Origin: Gemmatimonadaceae bacterium
GTDB lineage: Bacteria; Gemmatimonadota; Gemmatimonadetes; Gemmatimonadales; Gemmatimonadaceae
Reading direction: 5' to 3'
DNA: 64,000 bases
Assembly (NCBI GenBank): GCA_020851035.1
Contig: JADZDM010000005.1
Coordinates: forward strand, 310,001 to 374,000
Each line of letters starts with the position of its first letter. The first letter of the stretch is position 1. Below, piece by piece: positions 1-7,820 of the stretch. Both the position numbers and the translations under genes were made by a program. The notes under the pieces were generated by a model. The model searched no databases, had not been told where the DNA came from, and saw only the letters and a list, made by a program, of their open reading frames with translations.

Positions 1-154
1 AACGCGGGGGGCCGGGGTGCAGGAGGGGCAGCGTGCGCACGAGGGGGTGTTTCGCGCACGCGAAGGATATCGTCACATGGCTGCCGGCGTGCCCTTGTCG
101 CACGGAGGGAGCGGAACGACCTTTCCTGTCCGCCGGTCAGCCGGTGGCAGCGCC

Positions 155-226
155 GGCGCGATAGCCAAGTGGTAAGGCAGCGGTCTGCAAAACCGCTAAT
201 CGCGGGTTCGATTCCCGCTCGCGCCT
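155..226 (+). tRNA. tRNA-Cys (GCA)
   Basis: A full cloverleaf can be drawn. The 7-bp acceptor stem pairs GGCGCGA with TCGCGCC, there is a D-arm, a 5-bp anticodon stem GCGGT/ACCGC closes the loop CTGCAAA (anticodon GCA, cysteine), and the T-arm contains GGTTCGATTCC. The discriminator base is T, as usual for tRNA-Cys. CCA is not encoded. Confidence 0.96.
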
Positions 227-239
227 CTGTGTCGTCATG

Positions 240-272
240 GAAGCACCCGGCAGCCTGGCTGCCGGGTGCTTC
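240..272. terminator. Hairpin after tRNA-Cys
   Basis: A perfect 15-bp inverted repeat (GAAGCACCCGGCAGC and its complement) with a 3-base loop begins 14 bases after the tRNA. The T-run after it is weak. It is probably the transcription terminator of the tRNA gene. Confidence 0.7.
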
Positions 273-385
273 GTGCCTTGTCGGGCCGGCGACATGATCG
301 CGGTCACCGGCAGGGTAGCCGAGTGGTGGGAACGGGCGTAGCGTCGTCGCGTCGCCCGCACGATCGACACCCTGCCCACCCGACC

Positions 386-3300
386 ATGTCCATCACCGCC
401 GCACGCCACTCCGCCGGTGCCGCCCTCGCGCTGGCCGTCCTGACCACACCGCTGGCCGCACTGCCGTTCCAGGTGCCGACCGCGCCGCCGCGTGCCACCA
501 TCGCGTCCGACAGCCTGCCGCAGACGCGCCGCCAGTCGGGAGGCCGGCCGGCGACCGCTGCGGCGCTCCGACCGGTGGTGGACACGGGCGCGGCGGCGGG
601 ACCGTCGCTGGCCGGCCTCACCTGGCGGAGCATCGGGCCGGCGACGATGTCCGGGCGCATCGCCGACGTGGCGATCCATCCGAAGACGCCGCGCACCTGG
701 TTCGTGGCGGCGGCCAGCGGCGGCGTGTGGAAGACGACCAACGCCGGCACCACGTTCACGCCGGTGTTCGATGCCCAGTCCACCTACTCGATCGGTGCGA
801 TCACGATCGATCCGGTGAACCCGAACGTGCTCTGGGTGGGCACCGGCGAGAACAACTACCAGCGGGCGGTGGGCTACGGCGACGGCGTGTTCAAGTCGGT
901 GGATGGTGGCACGACGTGGAGCAACGTGGGGCTGAAGGCCTCGGAGCACATCGGCCGCATCGTGATCGACCCGACGGATCCCGACGTGGTGTACGTGGCG
1001 GCACAGGGGCCGGCGTGGCGCGGCGGCGGCGAGCGTGGCCTGTACCGGACCGGCGACGGCGGCCGCACCTGGACACGCATCCTCGGCGGCGGCGAATGGG
1101 TGGGCGTGAACGACGCGCAACTGGATCCGCGCAACCCGAAGATCCTGCTCGCCACCACGCAGGTGCGACAGCGCCGGGTGTGGGGCCAGGTGAGCGGAGG
1201 GCCCGAAAGTGCGATCCATCGCTCCACGGACGGTGGTACGACCTGGACGAAGGTGACGGGGGGGCTGCCGACGGAGGAGATGGGGCGCATCGGGCTGGCG
1301 ATCAGCCCGAAGGATCCCGACGTGGTGTACGCCGTGATCGAGGGGGGCGGCGAGCGAGGTGGGGTGTACCGCTCCACCGACATCGGTGCGAGCTGGAGCC
1401 GCATGGGCGGCGCCAGCACGAGTGGCCTGTACTACGGCGAGATCACGGCCGACCCGCACACGGTGGACCGCGTCTACCTCGTGGACACCTACAATCTGGT
1501 GAGCGACGACGCGGGGCGGACGTTCCGGCGCCTGGGCGAGCAGTACAAGCACGTGGACAACCACGTGATCTGGGTGGATCCCGCCGATGCGAACCACTAC
1601 CTGGTCGGCAGCGACGGGGGACTCTACGAGTCGTTCGACCGGGCGGCCACGTGGAAGTTCTTCCCGAACCTGCCGCTGGCGCAGTTCTACAAGGTGGCGG
1701 TGGACAACAGCGAGCCGTTCTACCGCGTGTACGGAGGCACGCAGGACAACGCCACCTTCGGCGGGCCGTCGCGCAACAACACGCTGCATGGCGTGGCCAA
1801 CAGCGAGTGGCAGATGGTGGTGTTCGGTGACGGGTTCTCGGTGCAGGTGGACCCGACGGACCCGAACACGGTGTACGGCGAGTGGCAGAACGGCGGGCTG
1901 GTGCGGCACGACCGGCGCACGGGGGAGAACACCGGCATCCAGCCACAGGTGAGCCCGGGTGAGGCACCGAACCGATGGTACTGGGATTCGCCGCTGCTGC
2001 TTTCGCCGCACAACCCGAAGCGGATCTACTACGGCTCGCAGCGGTTGTGGCGATCGGACGACCGGGGGGAGTCGTGGGTGATGAAGTCGGGCGACCTCAC
2101 GCGGAACATCGACCGCTCGCAGCTCCGGCTGCTGGGGCGCCAGCAGAGCGTGGACGCGGTGGCCCGGAACAGCTCCACCAGCTTCTTCGGCTCGATCATC
2201 ACCATCAGCGAGTCACCGGTGATGGAGGGGCTGCTCTACGTGGGCACCGACGACGGCGTGGTGCAGGTGAGCGAGGATGGCGGTGCGAACTGGCGTCGCG
2301 TGACGTCGTTCCCCGGCGTGCCCGACACGACGTACGTGATCCAGGTGGTGGCCAGCCGGCACGATGCGAACCTGGTGTACGCGGTGTTCAACAACCACCG
2401 CTCCGGCGACTTCACGCCGTACCTGCTGGCATCGCCGGACCGCGGGCGGACATGGCGGAGCATCGCCGCGACCCTGCCGGCGCGCGGCGCGGTGTACACG
2501 GTGGCCGAGGACCCGGTGGTGCAGGGGCTGCTGTATGCGGGCACCGAGACGGGGGCACACGTCTCGCTGGACGGTGGTGCGCGCTGGCGGGTGCTGAAGG
2601 GTGGGCTGCCGACGATCCAGGTGCGGCACCTCGTGGTGCAGGAACGCGAGGGCGACCTGGTGGCGGCCACGTTCGGGCGCGGGTTCTACGTGCTGGACGA
2701 CCTGACGCCGTTGCGCGTGGCGGCGCGTGAGACGGCCGCGCTGTCGGCGATGGCGGAGGGTGGCGCGCGGCTGCTGCCGGTGCGGAAGACACCGATGTTC
2801 CTGCCCGCGGAACCGTACATGGGTGGCAAGGGACCGGGCTTCTTCGGGGCGCAGCACTACGTGGCGGCCAATCCGCCGCACGGCGCGGTGTTCACCTACT
2901 GGCTGCCGAAGGAGCTGCGGAGCCGGCGTGCGGTGCGCCAGGAACGGGAGAAGGCGCTGGTGAAGGCGGGGAAGGACGTGCCGTTCCCCGGCTTCGACGT
3001 GCTGCGAACGGAGGATCGCGAGGAGGCGCCGGCGGCGCTGCTCACGGTGCGCGATGCGTCGGGCGCGGTGGTGCGTCGCCTGACCGGGCCGGTGAAGGCC
3101 GGCTTCGCGCGGGTGGCCTGGGACCTGCGCCACGCCGCGCCGCAGCTGGCACCGCCCCGTGCGCCGGACAGTGATGCCGAGGATCCCGAGGGGCCGGTGG
3201 CGGCACCGGGCACGTACACGGTGAGCCTGGCGCTGCGCCAGGATGGCGTGCTGCGCGAGATCGGCAGCGAGACGTTCGAGGCGGAGCCGCCGGCGGCGCT

Positions 3301-3787
3301 GGCGGGCACCACGTCGCGCGATGCGGCGACGCGGGAGTTCCGGCAGGAGACGGCCCGGCTGCAGCGGGCGGTGCTGGGGGCGGTGGCGCTGGTGGCGGAG
3401 ACGCAGCAGCGCCTGCAGCAGTTGCGTCGCGCGATCGATGCGGCGCCGTCGGACACGCGCGCGCTGGCGACGACGGTGCGCACGCTGGAGCAGCGCCTGG
3501 CGGAGCTCCGGATCCCGCTGAGCGGTGACCAGGCGATCTCGCGCCGGAACGAACCGGTGCCGGCGAGCATCGCGGCGCGGGTGGGCCAGGTGATCCAGTA
3601 CCACTGGAGCGGCAGTGGCGCGCCGACGGCAACGCAGCGGCAGAACCTGCGATGGGCGGGCGAGGCGTTCGCGCCGGTGCGCGCGGCGCTGGAGCAGCTG
3701 GTGGAGCGCGACCTGCGCGCGCTGGAGACGTCCGCCGAGGCGGCGGGCGCGCCGTGGACGCCGGGTCGCGTGCCACGGTGGCCGTGA
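386..3787 (+). CDS. Secreted VPS10/sortilin-like BNR-repeat protein
   Basis: A protein of about 1133 residues. The chosen ATG gives an Ala/Leu-rich signal peptide (MSITAARHSAGAALALAVL) ending near ALPFQ; an earlier in-frame start would spoil it. The first 800 residues hold about nine Asp-box (BNR) motifs of the form S-x-D-x-G-x-T-W (for example SVDGGTTW, STDGGTTW, SPDRGRTW), the hallmark of a sialidase/sortilin-type beta-propeller. The C-terminal third is alpha-helical, Ala/Arg/Glu-rich and has no recognised domain. Such proteins are often annotated as glycosyl hydrolase or VPS10-domain protein; the catalytic residues of true sialidases are not obvious, so a binding or scaffold role outside the membrane is equally possible. 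It stands alone between the tRNA and the SDR operon. Confidence 0.85.
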   Translation: MSITAARHSAGAALALAVLTTPLAALPFQVPTAPPRATIASDSLPQTRRQSGGRPATAAALRPVVDTGAAAGPSLAGLTWRSIGPATMSGRIADVAIHPKTPRTWFVAAASGGVWKTTNAGTTFTPVFDAQSTYSIGAITIDPVNPNVLWVGTGENNYQRAVGYGDGVFKSVDGGTTWSNVGLKASEHIGRIVIDPTDPDVVYVAAQGPAWRGGGERGLYRTGDGGRTWTRILGGGEWVGVNDAQLDPRNPKILLATTQVRQRRVWGQVSGGPESAIHRSTDGGTTWTKVTGGLPTEEMGRIGLAISPKDPDVVYAVIEGGGERGGVYRSTDIGASWSRMGGASTSGLYYGEITADPHTVDRVYLVDTYNLVSDDAGRTFRRLGEQYKHVDNHVIWVDPADANHYLVGSDGGLYESFDRAATWKFFPNLPLAQFYKVAVDNSEPFYRVYGGTQDNATFGGPSRNNTLHGVANSEWQMVVFGDGFSVQVDPTDPNTVYGEWQNGGLVRHDRRTGENTGIQPQVSPGEAPNRWYWDSPLLLSPHNPKRIYYGSQRLWRSDDRGESWVMKSGDLTRNIDRSQLRLLGRQQSVDAVARNSSTSFFGSIITISESPVMEGLLYVGTDDGVVQVSEDGGANWRRVTSFPGVPDTTYVIQVVASRHDANLVYAVFNNHRSGDFTPYLLASPDRGRTWRSIAATLPARGAVYTVAEDPVVQGLLYAGTETGAHVSLDGGARWRVLKGGLPTIQVRHLVVQEREGDLVAATFGRGFYVLDDLTPLRVAARETAALSAMAEGGARLLPVRKTPMFLPAEPYMGGKGPGFFGAQHYVAANPPHGAVFTYWLPKELRSRRAVRQEREKALVKAGKDVPFPGFDVLRTEDREEAPAALLTVRDASGAVVRRLTGPVKAGFARVAWDLRHAAPQLAPPRAPDSDAEDPEGPVAAPGTYTVSLALRQDGVLREIGSETFEAEPPAALAGTTSRDAATREFRQETARLQRAVLGAVALVAETQQRLQQLRRAIDAAPSDTRALATTVRTLEQRLAELRIPLSGDQAISRRNEPVPASIAARVGQVIQYHWSGSGAPTATQRQNLRWAGEAFAPVRAALEQLVERDLRALETSAEAAGAPWTPGRVPRWP

Positions 3788-3983
3788 CAGACACCGGCGG
3801 CTGACCGGCCGCTGGCGATGCGGGGCTGGTGATCGCTGGCGGTCTGGACTGCATACATTGTGCGAGCCTCATCTGGTGTGGTGTCGCAGAACCGGGCGTC
3901 AGCAGTCGCCGGCCTCCTGCGGCTTTCCCATGTCACGCACGGTGGGACACCACGCTCGCCTCATCACCAGCCGGGATTCCCGC

Positions 3984-4757
3984 ATGGCATCGCCGTCCGC
4001 ATCGCCCTTCTCGCTCGCCGGCAAGACTGCGCTGGTCACGGGCGCGTCGCGGGGCATCGGGCTGGCGATCGCGCAGGCGTTCGCCCGTGCCGGCGCGAAC
4101 GTGATCCTGAATGCGCGGACGCCGGAGGTGCTGGCGGCGGCCGTGGCGTCGATCACGGCCGAGGGGCACGCAGCGGTTGGGCTCCCGATGAATGCGGGGT
4201 GGCCGGAACAGGCACCGGCACTCATCGAGGCGGCCGTGGCGCAGTTCGGCGCGCTGGACATCCTGGTGAACAACGCGGCGGCGAACCCGGTGTACGGCCC
4301 GGTGGAGCTGGCGACGCCGGCGGTGTTCACGAAGATCATGAACGTGAACGTGCACGCACCTTTCGAGCTGGCGAAGGCGGCGCGCGCGCACCTGCCGGCG
4401 CGCGGGGGGGGCTCGATCATCAACATGTCGAGCATCGGGGGACGGTCACCGGAGCCTGGCCTGGGGATCTACAGCGTGAGCAAGGCTGCGCTGCTGAGCC
4501 TCACGCAGGTGCTGGCGATGGAGTGGGGTGCCGACCACATCACGGTCAACGCGATCTGCCCGGGCCTGATCCGCACCGACTTCAGCTCGGCGCTGTGGAA
4601 GGACGCGTCGGTGCTGGAGCACATGCTGCGCTCGCAGCCGATCAAGCGGATCGGCGAGGGCGCCGACATTGCCGCGATGGCGCTGTACCTGGCCAGTGAT
4701 GCGGCGCGGTTCACGACCGGGGCGACGTTCACCGTGGACGGGGGCTACCTGGCATGA
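3984..4757 (+). CDS. SDR-family NAD(P)-dependent dehydrogenase (LvaD-like)
   Basis: A 257-residue classical short-chain dehydrogenase. It shows the nucleotide-binding TGASRGIG near residue 18, NNAA about residue 95, the catalytic Ser in INMSS and the YSVSK catalytic Tyr/Lys pair, and ends with the usual VDGGY. The ATG is placed just before the Rossmann fold. Its stop codon overlaps the next gene (ATGA), so the three genes SDR, acyl-CoA dehydrogenase and phosphotransferase form one translationally coupled operon. By context it probably oxidises a 3-hydroxyacyl-CoA, as LvaD does in the levulinate pathway; the substrate cannot be read from the sequence. A generic 3-oxoacyl reductase (FabG-like) role is the alternative. 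Confidence 0.85.
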   Translation: MASPSASPFSLAGKTALVTGASRGIGLAIAQAFARAGANVILNARTPEVLAAAVASITAEGHAAVGLPMNAGWPEQAPALIEAAVAQFGALDILVNNAAANPVYGPVELATPAVFTKIMNVNVHAPFELAKAARAHLPARGGGSIINMSSIGGRSPEPGLGIYSVSKAALLSLTQVLAMEWGADHITVNAICPGLIRTDFSSALWKDASVLEHMLRSQPIKRIGEGADIAAMALYLASDAARFTTGATFTVDGGYLA

Positions 4758-5941
4758 GCGGCGCGGCCGTGACGGCGGTGGTGTCAGGGTTGCGCGCGCT
4801 GCTGGACGGGCCGGCGCTGGCAGTGGAGGCGCTGGTGCTGCGCGACGGTTGGGTGGCGGCGCTGCCCGCGCTGCGTGAGCTGCGGCGCGAGGTGCAGCGG
4901 ATGGGCGCGTGGGCGCCGCACCTGCCGGTGGCGGATGGCGGGCTGGGGCTGTCGCTGGTCGAGTTCGCGCGGGTGAGCGAGGTGCTGGGCCGGTCGCCGA
5001 TCGGGCACTGGCTGTGCAACTGCCAGGCGCCGGACATCGGCAACATGGAGCTGCTGCACGGCCACGCCGATGCCGCGCTGCGGGCGCGCTGGCTGGTGCC
5101 GCTGCTGCGCGGTGAGATCCGGAGCTGCTTCTCGATGACGGAGCCGGAGCACGCGGGATCGAACCCGGTGTGGATGTCCACGCGCGCGGTGCGGGATGGC
5201 GACGAGTACGTGATCGACGGCCACAAGTGGTTCAGCACCGGTGCCGACGGTGCGGCGTTCACGGTGGTGATGGCGGTGACCGACGCCGACGGCCCGCCGC
5301 GCGCGCGCGCGTCGATGATCCTGGTGCCGTGCGAGACGCCGGGCTTCCGCCTCGTCGAGAACACGATGGTGATGGGTGAGCGCGGCGGTGACCACATGTC
5401 ACACGCGGAGGTGCGCTTCGACGGGGTGCGGGTGCCGGTGTCGAACCGCATCGGGCGCGAGGGGCAGGGCTTCGAGCTGGCGCAGGCGCGGCTGGGGCCG
5501 GGCCGGGTGCACCACTGCATGCGGTGGATCGGGATCTGCGAGCGCGCGTTCGACCTGATGTGCACGCAGGCGGTGTGTCGCGAGCTGTCACCCGGCGAGT
5601 CACTGGCGCGGAAGGACACGGTGCAGCACTGGGTGGCCGAGTCGCGTGCCGAGATCGATGCCGCGCGGCTGCTGGTGCTGGAGGCTGCGCAGGCGCTCGA
5701 GACGCGCGGCCCCGCGGGGGCGAGGGAGCAGATCGCGGCGATCAAGTTCTTCACGGCCGGCGTGCTGCAGCGGGTGCTGGACCGCGCGATCCAGGTGCAT
5801 GGCGCGAAGGGGCTCACGAATGCCACGCCGCTCGCCTTCTGGTGGGCACACGAGCGGGGCGCCCGCATCTACGACGGCCCGGACGAGGTGCACAAGCAGT
5901 CCCTGGGCCGTGCCATCCTGAAACGGTACGTGCCAACGTGA
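4754..5941 (+). CDS. Acyl-CoA dehydrogenase, ACAD10/11 type (LvaC-like)
   Basis: A 395-residue flavoprotein of the acyl-CoA dehydrogenase fold. The middle domain shows CFSMTEPEHAGSNP (FAD/substrate contact) and HKWFSTGADGA, and the C-terminal helical domain contains QVHGAKGLTN and ends in RIYDGPDEVHKQS. The GPDEVH signature is typical of the ACAD10/ACAD11 branch rather than of classical medium-chain enzymes. It begins inside the stop of the SDR (ATGA) and ends inside the start of the kinase (GTGA). In the known ACAD10/11 and Lva pathways this enzyme acts on a 4-phosphooxyacyl-CoA made by the partner kinase, removing phosphate and shifting oxidation to C3. That reaction is inferred here from neighbours. 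Confidence 0.85.
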   Translation: MSGAAVTAVVSGLRALLDGPALAVEALVLRDGWVAALPALRELRREVQRMGAWAPHLPVADGGLGLSLVEFARVSEVLGRSPIGHWLCNCQAPDIGNMELLHGHADAALRARWLVPLLRGEIRSCFSMTEPEHAGSNPVWMSTRAVRDGDEYVIDGHKWFSTGADGAAFTVVMAVTDADGPPRARASMILVPCETPGFRLVENTMVMGERGGDHMSHAEVRFDGVRVPVSNRIGREGQGFELAQARLGPGRVHHCMRWIGICERAFDLMCTQAVCRELSPGESLARKDTVQHWVAESRAEIDAARLLVLEAAQALETRGPAGAREQIAAIKFFTAGVLQRVLDRAIQVHGAKGLTNATPLAFWWAHERGARIYDGPDEVHKQSLGRAILKRYVPT

Positions 5942-7017
5942 TCGTCCCGAACGAAGAAGTCGACACCGACAAGTTGCGCGAGTGGCTGCGTGGAAGCGGG
6001 TTCGCCGACGTGCACGAGCGGACGGTGGTGATGGCGCAGCGGCTGCCCGGGGGGTACTCGAACCTCACGTACGACCTGAAGGTCGGCAGTGGTGCGGCGG
6101 CGCGGCACGTGGTGCTGCGGCGTCCACCGGTGGGCGTGACGGCGGATCGTGGTGCACACGACATGTGCCGCGAGTTCCGGGTGCTGCGCACGGTGCATGG
6201 CACGGGCGTGCCGGTGCCGGAGCCGATCGCGCTGTGCGAGGACGAATCGGTGCTGGGCGCGAAGTTCTTCCTGATGTCGAAGGTGGAGGGGGTGGCGGTG
6301 CGCCGCCTGTCGGATGCGCCGGCGCTGCGGGACGAGGCGGAGATGCGCCGGATGAGCGAGGCGTGCGTGGACGCGATGGCGGCCCTGCACGAGCTGCCAG
6401 TGACGGAGACGCCGCTGTACGACGCCGAGCGCGCGGCCACGTACGGTGCACGCCAGGTGGCGAACTGGCATGCGCGCTGGAGCGCGGCGTGCCCGCCGGA
6501 CCTCCGCGCCGACGATGCAGAGTTCGTGTTCGAGTGGCTGCGCGCCTACCTGCCGGAGCCGATCGCGCCGGCGCTGCTGCACAACGACTGGAAGTTCGAC
6601 AACCTGCTGGTGGATCCGGTGCAGCCGTCGCGCATCACCGGCGTGCTGGACTGGGAGATGGCGACGGTGGGCGACCCGCGCTTCGACCTCGCGACGTCAC
6701 TGGGGTACTGGGTGCAGCCCGACGACCCGGCGATGCTGCAGGCGCTGGCGCTCGGCGTGACGAATGCGCCGGGGTGCCTGACGCGCGCCGAGGTGGTGGC
6801 ACGGTACGCGGTGGCGCGCGGCGTGCCGATCGAGGACCCGGTGTACTGGTGGGCCTTCGGGCTGGCGAAGGTCGGCGTGATTGTCGTGCAGCTCTACGCG
6901 CGGTACGTGGCGGGGACGACGCGTGATCCGCGGTATGCGCTGCTGGGTGGGATGGCGACGCTGCTGATGTCCACGGCGCGGTCAGCAATCGAGCGGCAGT
7001 CGCTGTCGACGAGCTGA
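5938..7017 (+). CDS. Aminoglycoside-phosphotransferase-fold acyl-CoA kinase (LvaA / ACAD10-11 kinase-like)
   Basis: About 359 residues, with a GTG start overlapping the previous stop (GTGA). Kinase motifs: a glycine-rich GGYSN near residue 40, the Brenner motif HNDWKFDN (His215, Asp217, Asn222), then LDWEMATVGDP for metal binding, the form typical of ACAD10/11-associated kinases. It is a cytosolic APH-superfamily protein but is unlikely to confer antibiotic resistance: the operon partners are an SDR and an ACAD. The known relatives phosphorylate the 4-hydroxyl of 4-hydroxyacyl-CoA (LvaA in Pseudomonas putida, the N-terminal part of mammalian ACAD10/11). No LvaB-like small subunit and no acyl-CoA synthetase are adjacent. 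Confidence 0.82.
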   Translation: MIVPNEEVDTDKLREWLRGSGFADVHERTVVMAQRLPGGYSNLTYDLKVGSGAAARHVVLRRPPVGVTADRGAHDMCREFRVLRTVHGTGVPVPEPIALCEDESVLGAKFFLMSKVEGVAVRRLSDAPALRDEAEMRRMSEACVDAMAALHELPVTETPLYDAERAATYGARQVANWHARWSAACPPDLRADDAEFVFEWLRAYLPEPIAPALLHNDWKFDNLLVDPVQPSRITGVLDWEMATVGDPRFDLATSLGYWVQPDDPAMLQALALGVTNAPGCLTRAEVVARYAVARGVPIEDPVYWWAFGLAKVGVIVVQLYARYVAGTTRDPRYALLGGMATLLMSTARSAIERQSLSTS

Positions 7018-7049
7018 GTGCGGGTGCCGGCGCGGCTGGCCGGAACGGC

Positions 7050-7086
7050 AGCGGGGCGGCATCACGTGCTGTGATGCCGCCCCGCT
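7050..7086. terminator. Bidirectional terminator hairpin
   Basis: A perfect 16-bp inverted repeat, AGCGGGGCGGCATCAC with its complement, around the loop GTGCT. It sits between the convergent kinase and yceI-like genes, so it can serve both strands. Confidence 0.8.
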
Positions 7087-7106
7087 GGTCCATCACTGCG
7101 TGGTGA

Positions 7107-7751
7107 TCAGCGTGCCGGCGCCGGGGCGGCCGACTTGGCCTCGACGTCGATCGCGATCTGCACGTCGTCGCTCACGACCGCGACGCCCTCGGTGACACGA
7201 TCCCACATCAAGCCGAAATCCTTGCGCTTGACGGTGCCGGTCATGCTCACGCCGGCGAGCCAGCCCTGCGGCGTGCTGCGGGTGCCCGCGACCTCGGCAT
7301 CGAGGGTGACCGGCCGGGTCACGCCACGCATCGTGAGGTTGCCGTTCACCTTGTACTTCGCACCCACCTTCTGGATGCTGGTGGAGGTGAAGGTGATCTT
7401 CGGGAAGCTGTCGGCGGCAAAGAAGTCGGGGGACTTCAGGTGGCCGTCGCGACGCTCGTTGTCGGTGCTGACGCTGGCGACGTTGATCGAGAGCGAGGCC
7501 GAGCTGGCGGCGCCGGTGGCCGGATCGAGCTGGAACGAGCCCTCGAAGGAACCGAAGCGGCCGGTGACGGTGCTGAGGCCGAGGTGGCGGACCTTGAAGA
7601 CGACGTTGCTGTGCGCGGCGTCGATGGTGAAGGTCACCGGGGCGAACGCGGTGGTGCCGGCGGCACTCACCGGCGTGGCCGTGCGGACGGCGAACGGCGA
7701 CGCGACGAGCGCGGCGGCGGCGGCCGCCGTTGCGATGGTACGGAGCTGCAT
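7107..7751 (-). CDS. YceI-family periplasmic lipid-binding protein
   Basis: A 214-residue protein with an Ala-rich signal peptide (start at MQLRTIATAA) and then the YceI lipocalin-like fold: FTIDAAHSNVVFKVRHLG at the start, FGSFEGSF, ERRDGHLKSPDFF in the middle, and VTRPVTLDAEV towards the end. YceI proteins bind amphiphilic or isoprenoid molecules in the periplasm. An upstream in-frame start 13 codons earlier would add charged residues before the signal peptide and was not used. The gene converges on the kinase gene through a strong hairpin. Confidence 0.9.
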   Translation of the reverse strand: MQLRTIATAAAAAALVASPFAVRTATPVSAAGTTAFAPVTFTIDAAHSNVVFKVRHLGLSTVTGRFGSFEGSFQLDPATGAASSASLSINVASVSTDNERRDGHLKSPDFFAADSFPKITFTSTSIQKVGAKYKVNGNLTMRGVTRPVTLDAEVAGTRSTPQGWLAGVSMTGTVKRKDFGLMWDRVTEGVAVVSDDVQIAIDVEAKSAAPAPAR

Positions 7752-7820
7752 TGTCCTGGGGCTGATGTAGGAATCTCGGCAACTGCCCACGCTGGCGGGC
7801 GCTGCCTACGGCTACACCAA

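Noticed and set aside
137-2011. Long minus-strand frame of 624 codons whose N-terminus overlaps the tRNA gene
   Set aside because: It is the antisense of the tRNA and of the VPS10-like gene; the apparent sequence RESNPRLAVLQTAALPLGYRAG is a well-known translation artefact of a reversed tRNA-Cys.
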